Source: Cupriavidus yeoncheonensis
Lineage (GTDB): Bacteria > Pseudomonadota > Gammaproteobacteria > Burkholderiales > Burkholderiaceae
Assembly (NCBI RefSeq): GCF_905397275.1
Contig: NZ_CAJPUY010000002.1
Coordinates: forward strand, 124,001 to 188,000
DNA length: 64,000 bases
Direction: 5' to 3'
Shown here one piece after another: positions 43,582 to 52,496 of this stretch. Made by a program: the position numbers and the translations under genes. Below the pieces are notes generated by a model. It saw only the letters and a list, made by a program, of their open reading frames with translations, searched no databases and was not told the origin of the DNA. Positions within the stretch are counted from its first letter, which is position 1. The number at the start of each line of letters is the position of its first letter.

Positions 43582-44730
43582 GTGAGCGAATTGCCGCAAA
43601 TCCACTGGACCGAGGACGGCGCGGAACACAGTGCGCACTGGCGCTCGGAAGCCGGCCTGCCGCCGCCGCGCCGCGTGGTGGTGGCCGATGACACCACGTC
43701 CGCCGATACCGCGTACCGCCTGGCCTGCGAAGGCACCGCGCTGCTGTGGCGCGGCGACTTCCAGAACGCGCGCCAGCTGCTGCAGGCCATGGCCCGCCGC
43801 ACCGAGCGCAAGCCGAAGAAGAAGAGCCGGCCCGGACACAAGCCCGCCGCGGCCGAGTCGCCGACCGAGGCCTTCCACCAGCACCGGCTGGCACAGTCCC
43901 AGCGCGCCCGCACGCTGGGCATGCTGCTGCTGCCGTTCGACGCCGGCCATACCGTGCCGCTGCGCCGCGCCCCGGACGTCGCGCAGGCCTGCGAGCAGGT
44001 CTACGGCAGCGCCGGCGAACCCTACGTCGCGTCGATGCGCGAGCTGCTCGGCATGATCGGCGCCTACGAATGGCGTCGCAAAGGGGTGGAGATTCCCGCG
44101 CTGGGCGCGCGCGTCCACCCGTGGTACGGCGTGTTCTCGCCGGTGCGCGGCGAGTACGTGGACCTCGTCGCCAACGCCCCGCTGCCGTCCAAGGCGCTGG
44201 CGTTCGATATCGGCGCGGGCACTGGCGTGCTGTCGGCCGTGCTGGCCCGGCGTGGCGTCAAGCGCGTGGTGGCCACGGACCAGGACCCGCGCGCGCTGGC
44301 TTGCGCGCGCGAGAACCTCGAACAGCTTGGCGTGACTGGCCAGGTAGAGGTCGTGGAAGCCGACCTGTTCCCGCCGGGCCGGGCGCCGCTGATCGTTTGC
44401 AACCCGCCCTGGGTGCCGGCACGTCCGAGCTCGCCCGTGGAGCGCGCCGTCTACGATCCCGACAGCGTCATGCTGCGCGGCTTCCTGGACGGCCTGGCGG
44501 CCCACCTCGAGCCTGGCGGCGAGGGATGGCTACTGCTGTCCGACCTGGCCGAGCACCTCGGCCTGCGTTCGCGCGAGCAACTGCTCGGCTGGATCGAAGC
44601 GGCCGGTCTGCAGGTGCTGGGCCGCACGGACATCCGCCCGCGCCACCCGCGCGCGGCGGACGCCGCCGACGCGCTCCATGCGGCGCGCTCGGCGGAAGTG
44701 ACCTCGCTCTGGCGGCTGGGGGCGCGGTAA
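43582..44730 (+). CDS. Class I SAM-dependent methyltransferase (HemK/RlmG-like)
   Basis: A 382-residue protein. The N-terminal ~180 residues carry a basic patch (RRTERKPKKKSRPGHK); the C-terminal half is a Rossmann methyltransferase with FDIGAGTGVLSAVLA (motif I), ATDQDPRALACARENL and NPPW (motif IV), the signature of N-methyltransferases acting on glutamine or nucleobases. Target unknown; rRNA or a protein glutamine are possible. A GTG start at 43582 is chosen for its GGAGG site 7 nt upstream; an ATG frame opens at 43555. Confidence 0.78.
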   Translation: MSELPQIHWTEDGAEHSAHWRSEAGLPPPRRVVVADDTTSADTAYRLACEGTALLWRGDFQNARQLLQAMARRTERKPKKKSRPGHKPAAAESPTEAFHQHRLAQSQRARTLGMLLLPFDAGHTVPLRRAPDVAQACEQVYGSAGEPYVASMRELLGMIGAYEWRRKGVEIPALGARVHPWYGVFSPVRGEYVDLVANAPLPSKALAFDIGAGTGVLSAVLARRGVKRVVATDQDPRALACARENLEQLGVTGQVEVVEADLFPPGRAPLIVCNPPWVPARPSSPVERAVYDPDSVMLRGFLDGLAAHLEPGGEGWLLLSDLAEHLGLRSREQLLGWIEAAGLQVLGRTDIRPRHPRAADAADALHAARSAEVTSLWRLGAR

Positions 44731-44858
44731 GCACCCGCCGCCCGGGGCGGTGCGGCCTGCCAGCCGCTCCGCTATGCTTGCTGCCGACGGCTTCTCTCTC
44801 CACATCCGGGGAGAGTGGCCGCAGAGAAAAAAAAGAAAACACATCGAGAGGAGAACCC

Positions 44859-46031
44859 ATGCCCAACCTGCCGCGCCGCGCGCTTGCTGTCGCCTGCGCC
44901 TGCGCCACCGCGCTGATCGCCAATGCCGCGCTGGCCGACATCCGTGTTGGCGTGGATGTCTCGACCACCGGGCCGGCTGCGTCGATCGGCATTCCGTCGA
45001 AGAACACGGTGCTGATGTGGCCGCAGACGCTGGGCGGACAGAAGGCCCACTACGTGCTGCTGGACGACGGTTCGGACCCGGCCGCCGCGGTGCGCAACGT
45101 GCGCAAGCTGATTTCCGAGGAAAAGGTCGACGTCATCGTCGGCCCCAACATCACGCCCAATGCGATTGCCGCGCTGGACGCCATCGCCGAGAGCGAAACG
45201 CCCATGGTGGCGCTGGCCGCCTCCGCCGCGATCATCGAGCCGCTGACCGATGCGCGCCGGCGCTGGGCCTTCAAGATGCCGCAGAACGACTCGCACATGG
45301 CCACGGTGCTGACCGAGTACATGAGCAACCATGGCGTGAAGACGGTCGGCTTCATCGGATTTTCGGACACCTACGGCGAAAGCTGGTGGCGCGAGTTCTC
45401 GCGCCTGGCGGAAGTGCGCAAGCTGAAGGTGGTCGGCAATGAACGCTTTGGCCGCAACGACACCTCCGTGACCGGGCAGGTGCTCAAGCTGATGTCGGCC
45501 AACCCTGACGCCATCCTCATCGCCGGCTCGGGCACGCCCGCGGTGCTGCCCCAGAAGACGCTGGTCGAGCGCGGCTACAAGGGCAAGATCTACCAGACCC
45601 ACGGCATCGCCACGTGGGACTTCCTGCGCGTAGGCGGCAAGGATGTGGAAGGCACCCTGTTCCCCACCGGCCCCGTCGTGGTCGCGCGCCAGTTGCCGGC
45701 CAGCCATCCCGTGCGCAAGGTGGCACTCGATTTCGTCACGCGCTATGAAGCGAAGTACGGCGCCGAGAGCGTGACGCAGTTCGCCGGCGACGCCTGGGGC
45801 GCGTGGCAGTTGCTCGACGATGCGTCGCGGCGCGCACTGAAGACCGGTGCGCAGCCGGGCACGCGCGAATTCCGCAACGCCTTGCGCAACGCCATTGAAA
45901 CCACCTCCAACCTCACCATTCCCAACGGCGTCATGAACATGAACGCGAAAGACCACCAGGGCTTCGACCAGCGTTCGCGCGTGATGGGAACCGTCCGCAA
46001 CGGCAAGTTCGCCTACGCGGGCGAAGAGTAA
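44859..46031 (+). CDS. ABC transporter periplasmic binding protein (branched-chain amino acid/amide type)
   Basis: A 390-residue secreted protein: signal peptide to about residue 26 (TALIANAALA), then a Peripla_BP_6 (LivJ-type) fold with VGVDVSTTGPAASIGIPSKNTV, VRKLISEEKVDVIVGPNITPNAIAALDAIAES, and GFIGFSDTYGESWWREF. A strong GAGGAG site precedes the ATG. No permease or ATPase genes are nearby, so it is an orphan receptor in this window; ligand unknown. Confidence 0.83.
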   Translation: MPNLPRRALAVACACATALIANAALADIRVGVDVSTTGPAASIGIPSKNTVLMWPQTLGGQKAHYVLLDDGSDPAAAVRNVRKLISEEKVDVIVGPNITPNAIAALDAIAESETPMVALAASAAIIEPLTDARRRWAFKMPQNDSHMATVLTEYMSNHGVKTVGFIGFSDTYGESWWREFSRLAEVRKLKVVGNERFGRNDTSVTGQVLKLMSANPDAILIAGSGTPAVLPQKTLVERGYKGKIYQTHGIATWDFLRVGGKDVEGTLFPTGPVVVARQLPASHPVRKVALDFVTRYEAKYGAESVTQFAGDAWGAWQLLDDASRRALKTGAQPGTREFRNALRNAIETTSNLTIPNGVMNMNAKDHQGFDQRSRVMGTVRNGKFAYAGEE

Positions 46032-46091
46032 CAGCCGCAGCCACTACGACCGGCATGACCGGCACCGCCCGGACTGAACAGGAAACACCGC

Positions 46092-46982
46092 ATGACCACC
46101 GCCTCTCCCCAATCCTCCGCACGCACCGTCGCCTTTATCGGCCTGGGCGCCATGGGCACGCACATGGCCCGCCACCTGCTGGCAGGGGGCCACCAGGTGC
46201 GCGCCTTCGTGCGCCGCCCTGAAGCGGCCGAAGCCGCGCGCGCCCTCGGCGCCGAGCCGTTCTTCACGCCCGCCGAAGCCGCGCGCGGCGCCAGCGTGGT
46301 GTTCACCAACGTGACCTCGTCCGAGGACGTGCGCGACGTGCTGCTCGGCGAGAGCGGCGTGATCCACGGCGCCGCCCCCGGCACCGTCTGCGTCGACCAC
46401 AGCACCATCTCGCCGATCGTCACGCGTGAAATCGCCGCCGCACTGGCCGCACGCGGCATCGACATGCTGGACTGCCCCGTATCGGGCGGCACCGTCGGGG
46501 CCGAGGCCGCCACGCTGACCATCATGGTCGGCGGCAAGCCCGAAGTGCTGGAAGGCGTGCGCCCGCTGCTGGCGCTGATCGGCAAGACCATCACCCACAT
46601 CGGCGACCACGGCGCCGGCCAGGTGGCCAAGCTGTGCAACCAGATCGCGCAGGTGGTCAATATCGAGGGCATCGCCGAGGCCATGCGCTTTGCGTCCGCG
46701 CAGCAGGTCGACACCGCTCGCGTGTTCGAGGCCATGTCCACCGGCATGGCCGGCAGCCGCATGCTCGACATGATGGGACCCAAGATGGTCGCGCACGACT
46801 TCGCCGCCGGCATCGAGGCACGGCTGCATGACAAGGACTTCGGGCTCGCGCGCGATATCGCTCAGGAAATCGGCCTGAAGCTGCCGGCCATGGAGGCCAC
46901 CTCGGGCCAGCTCCGGACGCTCATGGACAAGGGCTGGGGCAAGGACGATACCTCGTCCCTGCTGCGCGTGCTGGAGGATTGA
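46092..46982 (+). CDS. Beta-hydroxyacid dehydrogenase (3-hydroxyisobutyrate dehydrogenase family)
   Basis: A 296-residue NAD(P)-dependent enzyme: FIGLGAMGTHMARHLL (Rossmann GxGxxG), TSSEDVRDVLLGESGV, the substrate-binding DCPVSGGTVGAEAATLTIMVGG, and catalytic lysine in GAGQVAKLCNQI. It reduces or oxidises a small beta-hydroxyacid such as 3-hydroxyisobutyrate or tartronate semialdehyde; the substrate is not fixed. It lies 60 bp after the binding-protein gene, so the two may be co-transcribed. Confidence 0.85.
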   Translation: MTTASPQSSARTVAFIGLGAMGTHMARHLLAGGHQVRAFVRRPEAAEAARALGAEPFFTPAEAARGASVVFTNVTSSEDVRDVLLGESGVIHGAAPGTVCVDHSTISPIVTREIAAALAARGIDMLDCPVSGGTVGAEAATLTIMVGGKPEVLEGVRPLLALIGKTITHIGDHGAGQVAKLCNQIAQVVNIEGIAEAMRFASAQQVDTARVFEAMSTGMAGSRMLDMMGPKMVAHDFAAGIEARLHDKDFGLARDIAQEIGLKLPAMEATSGQLRTLMDKGWGKDDTSSLLRVLED

Positions 46983-46991
46983 GCGTGGCAG

Positions 46992-47897
46992 CTATGTCCT
47001 GACGCCCGTCAGCGCCAGGACGGCCCGCAGCAGCGTGCTGTCGGGATTGGCCAGGTCGTCCATCACGTTGAAATGGTGGCGGCCCGGCAGCGGCACATCC
47101 TGCGCCGCATTGGCCGGCCACGCGGCGCGGATCAGGGCGTTCTGGCGGTGGTATTCGGCGGCTTCCAGTTCGCCCACGGCCGTCACCAGCGGCGCATGCG
47201 TCGCGGGCTGCATGAACGCCGGCGACAGGCGCGCTACGTCGGCCTCCGACAGGCGCAGGTCGCGCTGCAGGAATTCGGCGCGGCGCAGCGGCTCCAGGTC
47301 ATACAGGCCGCTGATCGCCAGGCCGCCCTTGACCAGGTCGTCCGGCAGGTCGGGGCCCACCTGCGGCCACAGCGCCGCCATCAGCATGGCCACCAGGTGG
47401 CCGCCAACCGAATGGCCCGCCACGAAGATGCGCGAATGGTCATGGCCCAGCCGCTCCGATTGCCGGTAGAGCCACGCCAGGCTGCCCACCACCTGGCGCA
47501 CGATCGCCGGCACCGTCACGGACGGGCACAGCGAATAGTTCACGACCGCCACGGACACGCCCAGCCGCGGCAGCTCGCTGGCCACGAAACTGTGGTCGCG
47601 CTTGTCCAGCGCGCGGAAATAGCCCCCGTGCACGAATACCAGCAGTGGCGGGCGCTCGCCGGCGCCCGGAAAGTAGTCCAGCCGCTCGTCCTGCGCGCGG
47701 GCCGAACCCGGTGCCGCGTAGCTGAGATCCTCCTGGTAGCCGCCGCGCGCGCGCACCTGCGCCGACAGCGTCGCCCAGCGCGCCATGTGCTCGGCGTTGT
47801 CGGGCACGCGCGCACGGTTGTTGTATTCTCGCTCGTAGAAGGCCGGGTCCTGCGAAGGCAACCGGGCCAGGCTGGCCAGGGAGGATTGTGCGGGCAT
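46992..47897 (-). CDS. Alpha/beta hydrolase (kynurenine formamidase-like esterase)
   Basis: A 301-residue hydrolase with the HSL-type oxyanion motif FVHGGYFRALDK, nucleophile elbow GHSVGGH, and a late acid/histidine pair (PLVTAVGELE, GRHHFNVMDDL). The pattern resembles arylformamidases and small esterases; no kynurenine genes adjoin it. The ATG at 47897 (MPAQSSLASL) is used; the frame is open 25 codons further up. It converges on the dehydrogenase with 9 bp between stops. Confidence 0.78.
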   Translation of the reverse strand: MPAQSSLASLARLPSQDPAFYEREYNNRARVPDNAEHMARWATLSAQVRARGGYQEDLSYAAPGSARAQDERLDYFPGAGERPPLLVFVHGGYFRALDKRDHSFVASELPRLGVSVAVVNYSLCPSVTVPAIVRQVVGSLAWLYRQSERLGHDHSRIFVAGHSVGGHLVAMLMAALWPQVGPDLPDDLVKGGLAISGLYDLEPLRRAEFLQRDLRLSEADVARLSPAFMQPATHAPLVTAVGELEAAEYHRQNALIRAAWPANAAQDVPLPGRHHFNVMDDLANPDSTLLRAVLALTGVRT

Positions 47898-47987
47898 GGC
47901 GTGCTCGGCGTGGGTGGCAAACCACCATCGTAGCCCCGGCCCGGCCCGCGCGGATATCCGTGCCAATACCACTCACCGGACCCCGCC

Positions 47988-48350
47988 ATGGTCGTCAAAC
48001 GCAGTCTCCGGAGCGGCCGGGGCGACCAGCTCGGCCCGCCAGACCCGGTGCCGGACGCGGCCGCGGGCCGCTGCCCGCTCTGCGGCCGGGAACTCGTGGA
48101 AGGCCCGAGCACCGACCTGCACCATCCGGTGCCGCGCAGCCACGGCGGCCGCGAAGCCGTACCGATGCACCGCGTCTGCCACCAGAAGATCCACTCGGTC
48201 TTCACCGAGGCCGAGCTGGCGGGCGGCTTCCACGACTGGGAAGCGCTGCGGCACCACCCGGCCATGGCCGACTTCATCCGCTGGATCGCCCGCAAACCGC
48301 CTGAATACTACGATCGCAGCCGCCACACCAACGCCCGCCGGGGCCGCTGA
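47988..48350 (+). CDS. Small HNH endonuclease family protein
   Basis: A 120-residue protein with a CPLCG zinc knuckle half, then LHHPVPRSHGG and MHRVCHQKIHS, giving the HNH pattern CxxC...HH...CxxxxH. Small standalone HNH proteins are common and their role is rarely known; no restriction or phage genes are close. Divergent from the esterase gene. Confidence 0.8.
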   Translation: MVVKRSLRSGRGDQLGPPDPVPDAAAGRCPLCGRELVEGPSTDLHHPVPRSHGGREAVPMHRVCHQKIHSVFTEAELAGGFHDWEALRHHPAMADFIRWIARKPPEYYDRSRHTNARRGR

Positions 48351-48363
48351 GCGCACCTGCAGG

Positions 48364-48392
48364 TTGTCGACAGGGGCGATTTCCGGCATAAT
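48364..48392 (+). promoter_or_regulatory. Predicted promoter for tRNA-Leu
   Basis: TTGTCG (48364-48369) and CATAAT (48387-48392) are spaced by 17 bp, giving a start near 48399, 33 nt before the tRNA. Confidence 0.6.
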
Positions 48393-48431
48393 TCGCGGCT
48401 CAGCGCGGTGCCGGCTCCGGCGCCCACACCT

Positions 48432-48516
48432 GCCCGGGTGGTGAAACAGGTAGACGCAGGGGACTCAAAATCCCCCGCCGCAAGGCGTGTCGGTTCGAGT
48501 CCGACCCCGGGCACCA
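48432..48516 (+). tRNA. tRNA-Leu (anticodon CAA)
   Basis: Acceptor arms GCCCGGG and CCCGGGC pair, the anticodon stem GGGGA/TCCCC encloses loop CTCAAAA (anticodon CAA), the long variable arm typical of tRNA-Leu follows, and the T-loop GTTCGAGTC is present. CCA is encoded at 48514-48516. A short hairpin (CCTTTG 48532-48537 with CAAAGG 48543-48548) just downstream may end transcription. Confidence 0.95.
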
Positions 48517-48744
48517 TCAATACCGATCAACCCTTTGATTGACAAAGGATTTCCGGATCGGCCCTCTCAGCTCTCATTGAAATGCCCCGCGCGCATGCAT
48601 GGCTGCGCGCACGCGCCAAAAGGATTAGCCGTTCTGAGGCCTTCCGCACAAATGTCATCAGCCTTTGGGATGAAGCGGCCCGTCATTGTTACTAAGCTCG
48701 AACATCCGGAACCCTTCCACACCGGTACCCAGACAGGAGGCAAC

Positions 48745-49533
48745 ATGACGACAGCAGCCACTTCTCCACGCTCCGTGCTGGCGCAACGATTCAAGCAACG
48801 GCTGAAGCCCTTGATGCCGGCGTGGGTGCTGAAGTTCCACCGCGACCGTGTGATCCGCAGGGAAGGCTCGCTGTACGATGGCAAGTCACTGGGCGAGGTG
48901 TTCACCCATGTGTACGAAACCGGCGCCTGGGGCGTGGCCGAAGACCAGTCCGGGTTCTACAGCGGCAGCAGTTCCCATGATCCGAAGATCGTCGAACCCT
49001 ATGTCGAGGCGGTGACGGCGTACCTCACGGCCATGCCGGAGCGGCCTTCCGTCGTCGATCTGGGCTGTGGCGACTTCAATGTCGGCAAGCGCCTTCGCGC
49101 CGTTTGCGGACGCTACATCGGCTGCGATGTCGTGGACGCGGCGGTCCAGTCGAACCGGACGCGGTTCGCCGATCTCGACGTGGACTTCCGCTGCGTCGAC
49201 ATCACGACCGACCCGCTGCCCCCGGGCGATATCGTATTCCTGCGCCAGGTGCTCGATCATCTGGACAACGCGCGCATTGCCACCGTGCTGTCGAAGCTGG
49301 GCCCGTACAAGGTGCTGGTGCTGACCGAGTACCTGCCGCAGAGCGCGAACTTCACGCCCAATCTCGACAAGACGATCGGCTCGCACCTGCGCCTGTTCGG
49401 GGCGCAACCGAGCGGGCTCGTGCTGACCGCGCCGCCGTTCAACCTGAAGGTACGGTCCGCGCGGATTCTCTGCGAGGTGCCAGACAGCGGTGGCGTCATC
49501 CGCACAATCGCCTACGAACTGCCGGGACAGTGA
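48745..49533 (+). CDS. Class I SAM-dependent methyltransferase
   Basis: A 262-residue protein with a basic N-terminus and a methyltransferase core: VVDLGCGDFNVGKRL (motif I), YIGCDVVDAAVQ, FRCVDITTDPLPPGDIVFLRQVLDHLDN. The ATG at 48745 follows a perfect AGGAGG site; the frame runs open back into the tRNA, which is not real coding. Substrate unknown; the motif set resembles small-molecule or sugar methyltransferases. Confidence 0.8.
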   Translation: MTTAATSPRSVLAQRFKQRLKPLMPAWVLKFHRDRVIRREGSLYDGKSLGEVFTHVYETGAWGVAEDQSGFYSGSSSHDPKIVEPYVEAVTAYLTAMPERPSVVDLGCGDFNVGKRLRAVCGRYIGCDVVDAAVQSNRTRFADLDVDFRCVDITTDPLPPGDIVFLRQVLDHLDNARIATVLSKLGPYKVLVLTEYLPQSANFTPNLDKTIGSHLRLFGAQPSGLVLTAPPFNLKVRSARILCEVPDSGGVIRTIAYELPGQ

Positions 49534-49663
49534 GCGCCATCGCCGGGAGCCGTCCCGGCGCATGCGCGAGACGGCCCTCCCCTTGTCGGACGGAATCCAC
49601 TGGCGCATCCGCTCCCGGTTTTCCTATGCTATGCATTGGTCAATCTCGCCCTGGAGCCCAGCC

Positions 49664-50413
49664 ATGACCCGATTCGCGCGATATGCCGTCCCTGCCGTTG
49701 CCTGCATTGCCCTGGCAGGTTGCGCCAACATGAACATGGACAGCATGACGCAAGCCGGCGGCAGCCTGTTCTCGGCCGCCTCGCTGACCGACGCCAACGT
49801 CAAGACCCTGTCCGACCAGTCCTGCGCGGAAATGGACAAGAAAAACACCGTTGCGGCGGCCGACAGCCCCTACACCAAGCGGCTCGCCAACGTGATGAGC
49901 GGCCTCGGCAACACCGGCCTGCCGCTCGACGCCAAGGTGTACATGACCAAGGACGTGAATGCCTGGGCCATGGCCAACGGCTGCGTGCGCGTCTACAGCG
50001 GCCTGATGGACCTGATGAGCGACGATGAAGTCCGCGGCGTGGTGGGCCACGAGATCGGCCACGTTGCGCTGGGCCATACCAAGCACGCCATGCAGGTGGC
50101 ATACAGCACGGCGGCCGCGCGCGGCCTGCTTGGTTCGCTGGGCAGTCCGACCCTTACCGCGCTGACATCGTCGCAACTCGCCGACCTGGGCGAGCAGTTC
50201 GTCAATGCGCAGTTCTCGCAACGGCAGGAAAGCGCCGCCGACGACTATTCGTTCGACCTGCTCACCAAGAACGGCGCCAACCGGCAGGCGCTGGCGTCCG
50301 CATTCCGCAAGCTGGCGACACTCGATGGTGGCCAGTCCAGCATGCTCAGCAGCCACCCTGGATCGCTGGAACGCGCCAAGCACATCGACGCGCGGCTCGC
50401 CGGCGGCAAGTAG
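49664..50413 (+). CDS. M48 family metalloprotease, lipoprotein
   Basis: A 249-residue protein with a lipoprotein signal (lipobox LAGC, Cys at about 19) and an M48 domain: VRGVVGHEIGHVALGH with zinc motif HEIGH and the third ligand in RQESAADDYSFDLL. It resembles YcaL/LoiP-type outer-membrane-anchored proteases that degrade misfolded envelope proteins. Single gene, probably monocistronic. Confidence 0.85.
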   Translation: MTRFARYAVPAVACIALAGCANMNMDSMTQAGGSLFSAASLTDANVKTLSDQSCAEMDKKNTVAAADSPYTKRLANVMSGLGNTGLPLDAKVYMTKDVNAWAMANGCVRVYSGLMDLMSDDEVRGVVGHEIGHVALGHTKHAMQVAYSTAAARGLLGSLGSPTLTALTSSQLADLGEQFVNAQFSQRQESAADDYSFDLLTKNGANRQALASAFRKLATLDGGQSSMLSSHPGSLERAKHIDARLAGGK

Positions 50414-50693
50414 CGCGCCGCGCTGCCATTGCGGCGCCGCACCCAATCGGGGGAGGCGCAACTGGCTTGCCGCGTGCCGCCGCGCGGCGGCCACTGACCG
50501 CGTTTAATTATTTAATTCACGGACAAAAGCTTTCAGTACGCCGGTTGCAACCCGACAGTGATAATCCATCACGCTGCATCCCCTTGCGGATGCTGATGCG
50601 TTCCGGCCCGCAGGGCCACGCGTTTCGGGCGGCCCTGCGCGACGGCACGTATCCGCGCCACGCCGCACGCCCCAAGGATATCGCTGCCGCGAC

Positions 50694-52388
50694 ATGGAAT
50701 TGCTATCAGGCCTGCTTGCCTCGCAACCGGAGATTGCGCTCTTCCTCGCGCTCGCAGTCGGCCACGCCATTGGCGCGATCCGGTTCGGCCCGTTCCAGCT
50801 CGGCGGCATCTGCGGCACGCTGATCGCTTCGCTCGTGATCGGGCAAAGCGGCGCGCGCCTCGATGCCGACGTCAAGAACGTCGCGTTCGCCGTGTTCATC
50901 TTCGCGCTGGGCTTTACTGGCGGGCCGCAGTTCTTCGCCAATGTCGGGCGCGAATGGCGCATCGGCCTGCTCTCGCTCGTGGAAGTCTTCGTGCTGCTGG
51001 GCTTGCTGGCCATCGCCGTGCCGTTGCTGGGGCTCGACCAGGGCACGGCCGCCGGCCTGCTCGCCGGCGCCGCGACCGAGTCGGCCGTCATCGGCACCGC
51101 ATCCGAAGCGATTGCGCGGCTGGGCATCTCGTCGGAACAGATACGCGTACTGCAGACCAATATCGTCACGGCGTACAGCGTGACCTATCTGTTCGGCCTG
51201 GTTTCGATCGTGCTGTTCACGAGCCAGTTGGCGCCATGGCTGCTGCGCGTGAACCTGCGCGAATCGGCCGAGAACCTATGGCACAAGCTCGGTGGCGAGA
51301 ACGACCTGGGCGAAGGCCAGAGCAGCGCGCTGCCGCTGCTGGTCGGACGCGTCCTGCGCGTGGAAGGTGTGGCCGGCAAGACGGTGCTCGATACCGAGAA
51401 GCTGGTCGCGCTGGGCGTGACGATCCGCCGAGTACGGCGCGACGGGACCACGTTCCGTCCGGCACCTGAGGAGATCCTGCGAACCGGTGACGTGGTGCTC
51501 GCGGTCGGCCGGCGTGATGCCATGGTGGCCTTTGCCGGCCGGGTCGGCCCCGAACTCCCCGAAGAGCCCGGCATGGAAGCCGTGCAGTGCGAGCAGGACG
51601 TCCTGCTCACGCGGCGCGAAGTTGGCGGCCTGACCCTTGCACGGCTGCGCCAGATGGCCGATGTCGGCATGGGCCGCGGCGTCTATGTCCAGCGCATCGC
51701 GCGCATGCAGCACAGCGTTCCGACGCTGCCGGAAACCGTGCTCAGGCGTGGCGATGTACTGACGCTGACCGGGCCGCAGGAAGCCGTGCAGCGGGTCGTA
51801 CCCGAACTCGGCTACGCGGTCACGCCGACCATCAAGACGGACTTCGTATTCCTGGGCATCGGCGTGTTGCTGGGCATGCTGATTGGCGGATTCAGCGTCA
51901 AGCTCGGCCAGGCCGATCTTACGCTGGGCACCGGTGGCGGCTGTCTCGTGTCGGGCCTGATGTTCGGCTGGCTGCGCGCGCGCTTGCCGCTGTTCGGCTC
52001 GCTACCCTCTTCTGCCGCCGAGATCCTGAAGGACTTCGGCCTGGCCACGTTCATCGCCGCCGTGGGCCTGTCCGCCGGCCCCGACGCCATCAAGCTCATC
52101 CGCGAATACGGCCTGATCCTGCCGGTGGCGGGCATCCTGGTCTCGGTGGTGCCGGCCGGGATCTCGCTGCTCATCGGTCACCGCTTGCTGAAGCTCGACA
52201 CGCCGATCCTGCTCGGCGCCGTTGCCGGACAGCACTGCAGCACGCCGACGATCATGGCGCTGACCACGGCCGCCGGCAACGGCACCCCGGTGATCGGCTA
52301 CACCATCACGTACGCGATTTCCAATGTCCTGCTGCCGCTGCTGGGCCCCATATCGGTGGCCATGGCAGGGGCGCTGGCAAGGCACTGA
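50694..52388 (+). CDS. AspT-family aspartate:alanine antiporter, first copy
   Basis: A 564-residue AspT/YidE-type transporter: five N-terminal helices (PEIALFLALAVGHAIGAIRFGPFQLGG, FALGFTGGPQFF, AGLLAGAATESAVIGTA), a cytosolic middle with two TrkA-C domains (about 200-370), and a C-terminal helix bundle ending AITYAISNVLLPLLGP-like (here GYTITYAISNVLLPLLGP). It shares the fold with the second copy but differs at conserved membrane positions (FTGGPQ versus YESGPQ, GQHCSTPTI versus GSRSANPAF). Exchange of aspartate and alanine is inferred from the neighbouring decarboxylase. No strong ribosome site precedes the ATG. Confidence 0.85.
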   Translation: MELLSGLLASQPEIALFLALAVGHAIGAIRFGPFQLGGICGTLIASLVIGQSGARLDADVKNVAFAVFIFALGFTGGPQFFANVGREWRIGLLSLVEVFVLLGLLAIAVPLLGLDQGTAAGLLAGAATESAVIGTASEAIARLGISSEQIRVLQTNIVTAYSVTYLFGLVSIVLFTSQLAPWLLRVNLRESAENLWHKLGGENDLGEGQSSALPLLVGRVLRVEGVAGKTVLDTEKLVALGVTIRRVRRDGTTFRPAPEEILRTGDVVLAVGRRDAMVAFAGRVGPELPEEPGMEAVQCEQDVLLTRREVGGLTLARLRQMADVGMGRGVYVQRIARMQHSVPTLPETVLRRGDVLTLTGPQEAVQRVVPELGYAVTPTIKTDFVFLGIGVLLGMLIGGFSVKLGQADLTLGTGGGCLVSGLMFGWLRARLPLFGSLPSSAAEILKDFGLATFIAAVGLSAGPDAIKLIREYGLILPVAGILVSVVPAGISLLIGHRLLKLDTPILLGAVAGQHCSTPTIMALTTAAGNGTPVIGYTITYAISNVLLPLLGPISVAMAGALARH

Positions 52389-52496
52389 CCCGACACGGTA
52401 CGCAGATACCGCGCGCGAGGATTGTCCCTGCAACACCCGGCAGCAGCTTGTCGAAAACGTCGTCTCAACTCGCATCGATTGCTTCAGGAGGGCACC

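Noticed and set aside
47988..48350. HNH protein as part of a defence system
   Set aside because: It stands alone without restriction, CRISPR, toxin or phage genes around it.
48432..48744. tRNA-Leu 3' end as a genomic-island attachment site
   Set aside because: No integrase or duplicated tRNA tail in the following sequence, and the next genes look native.
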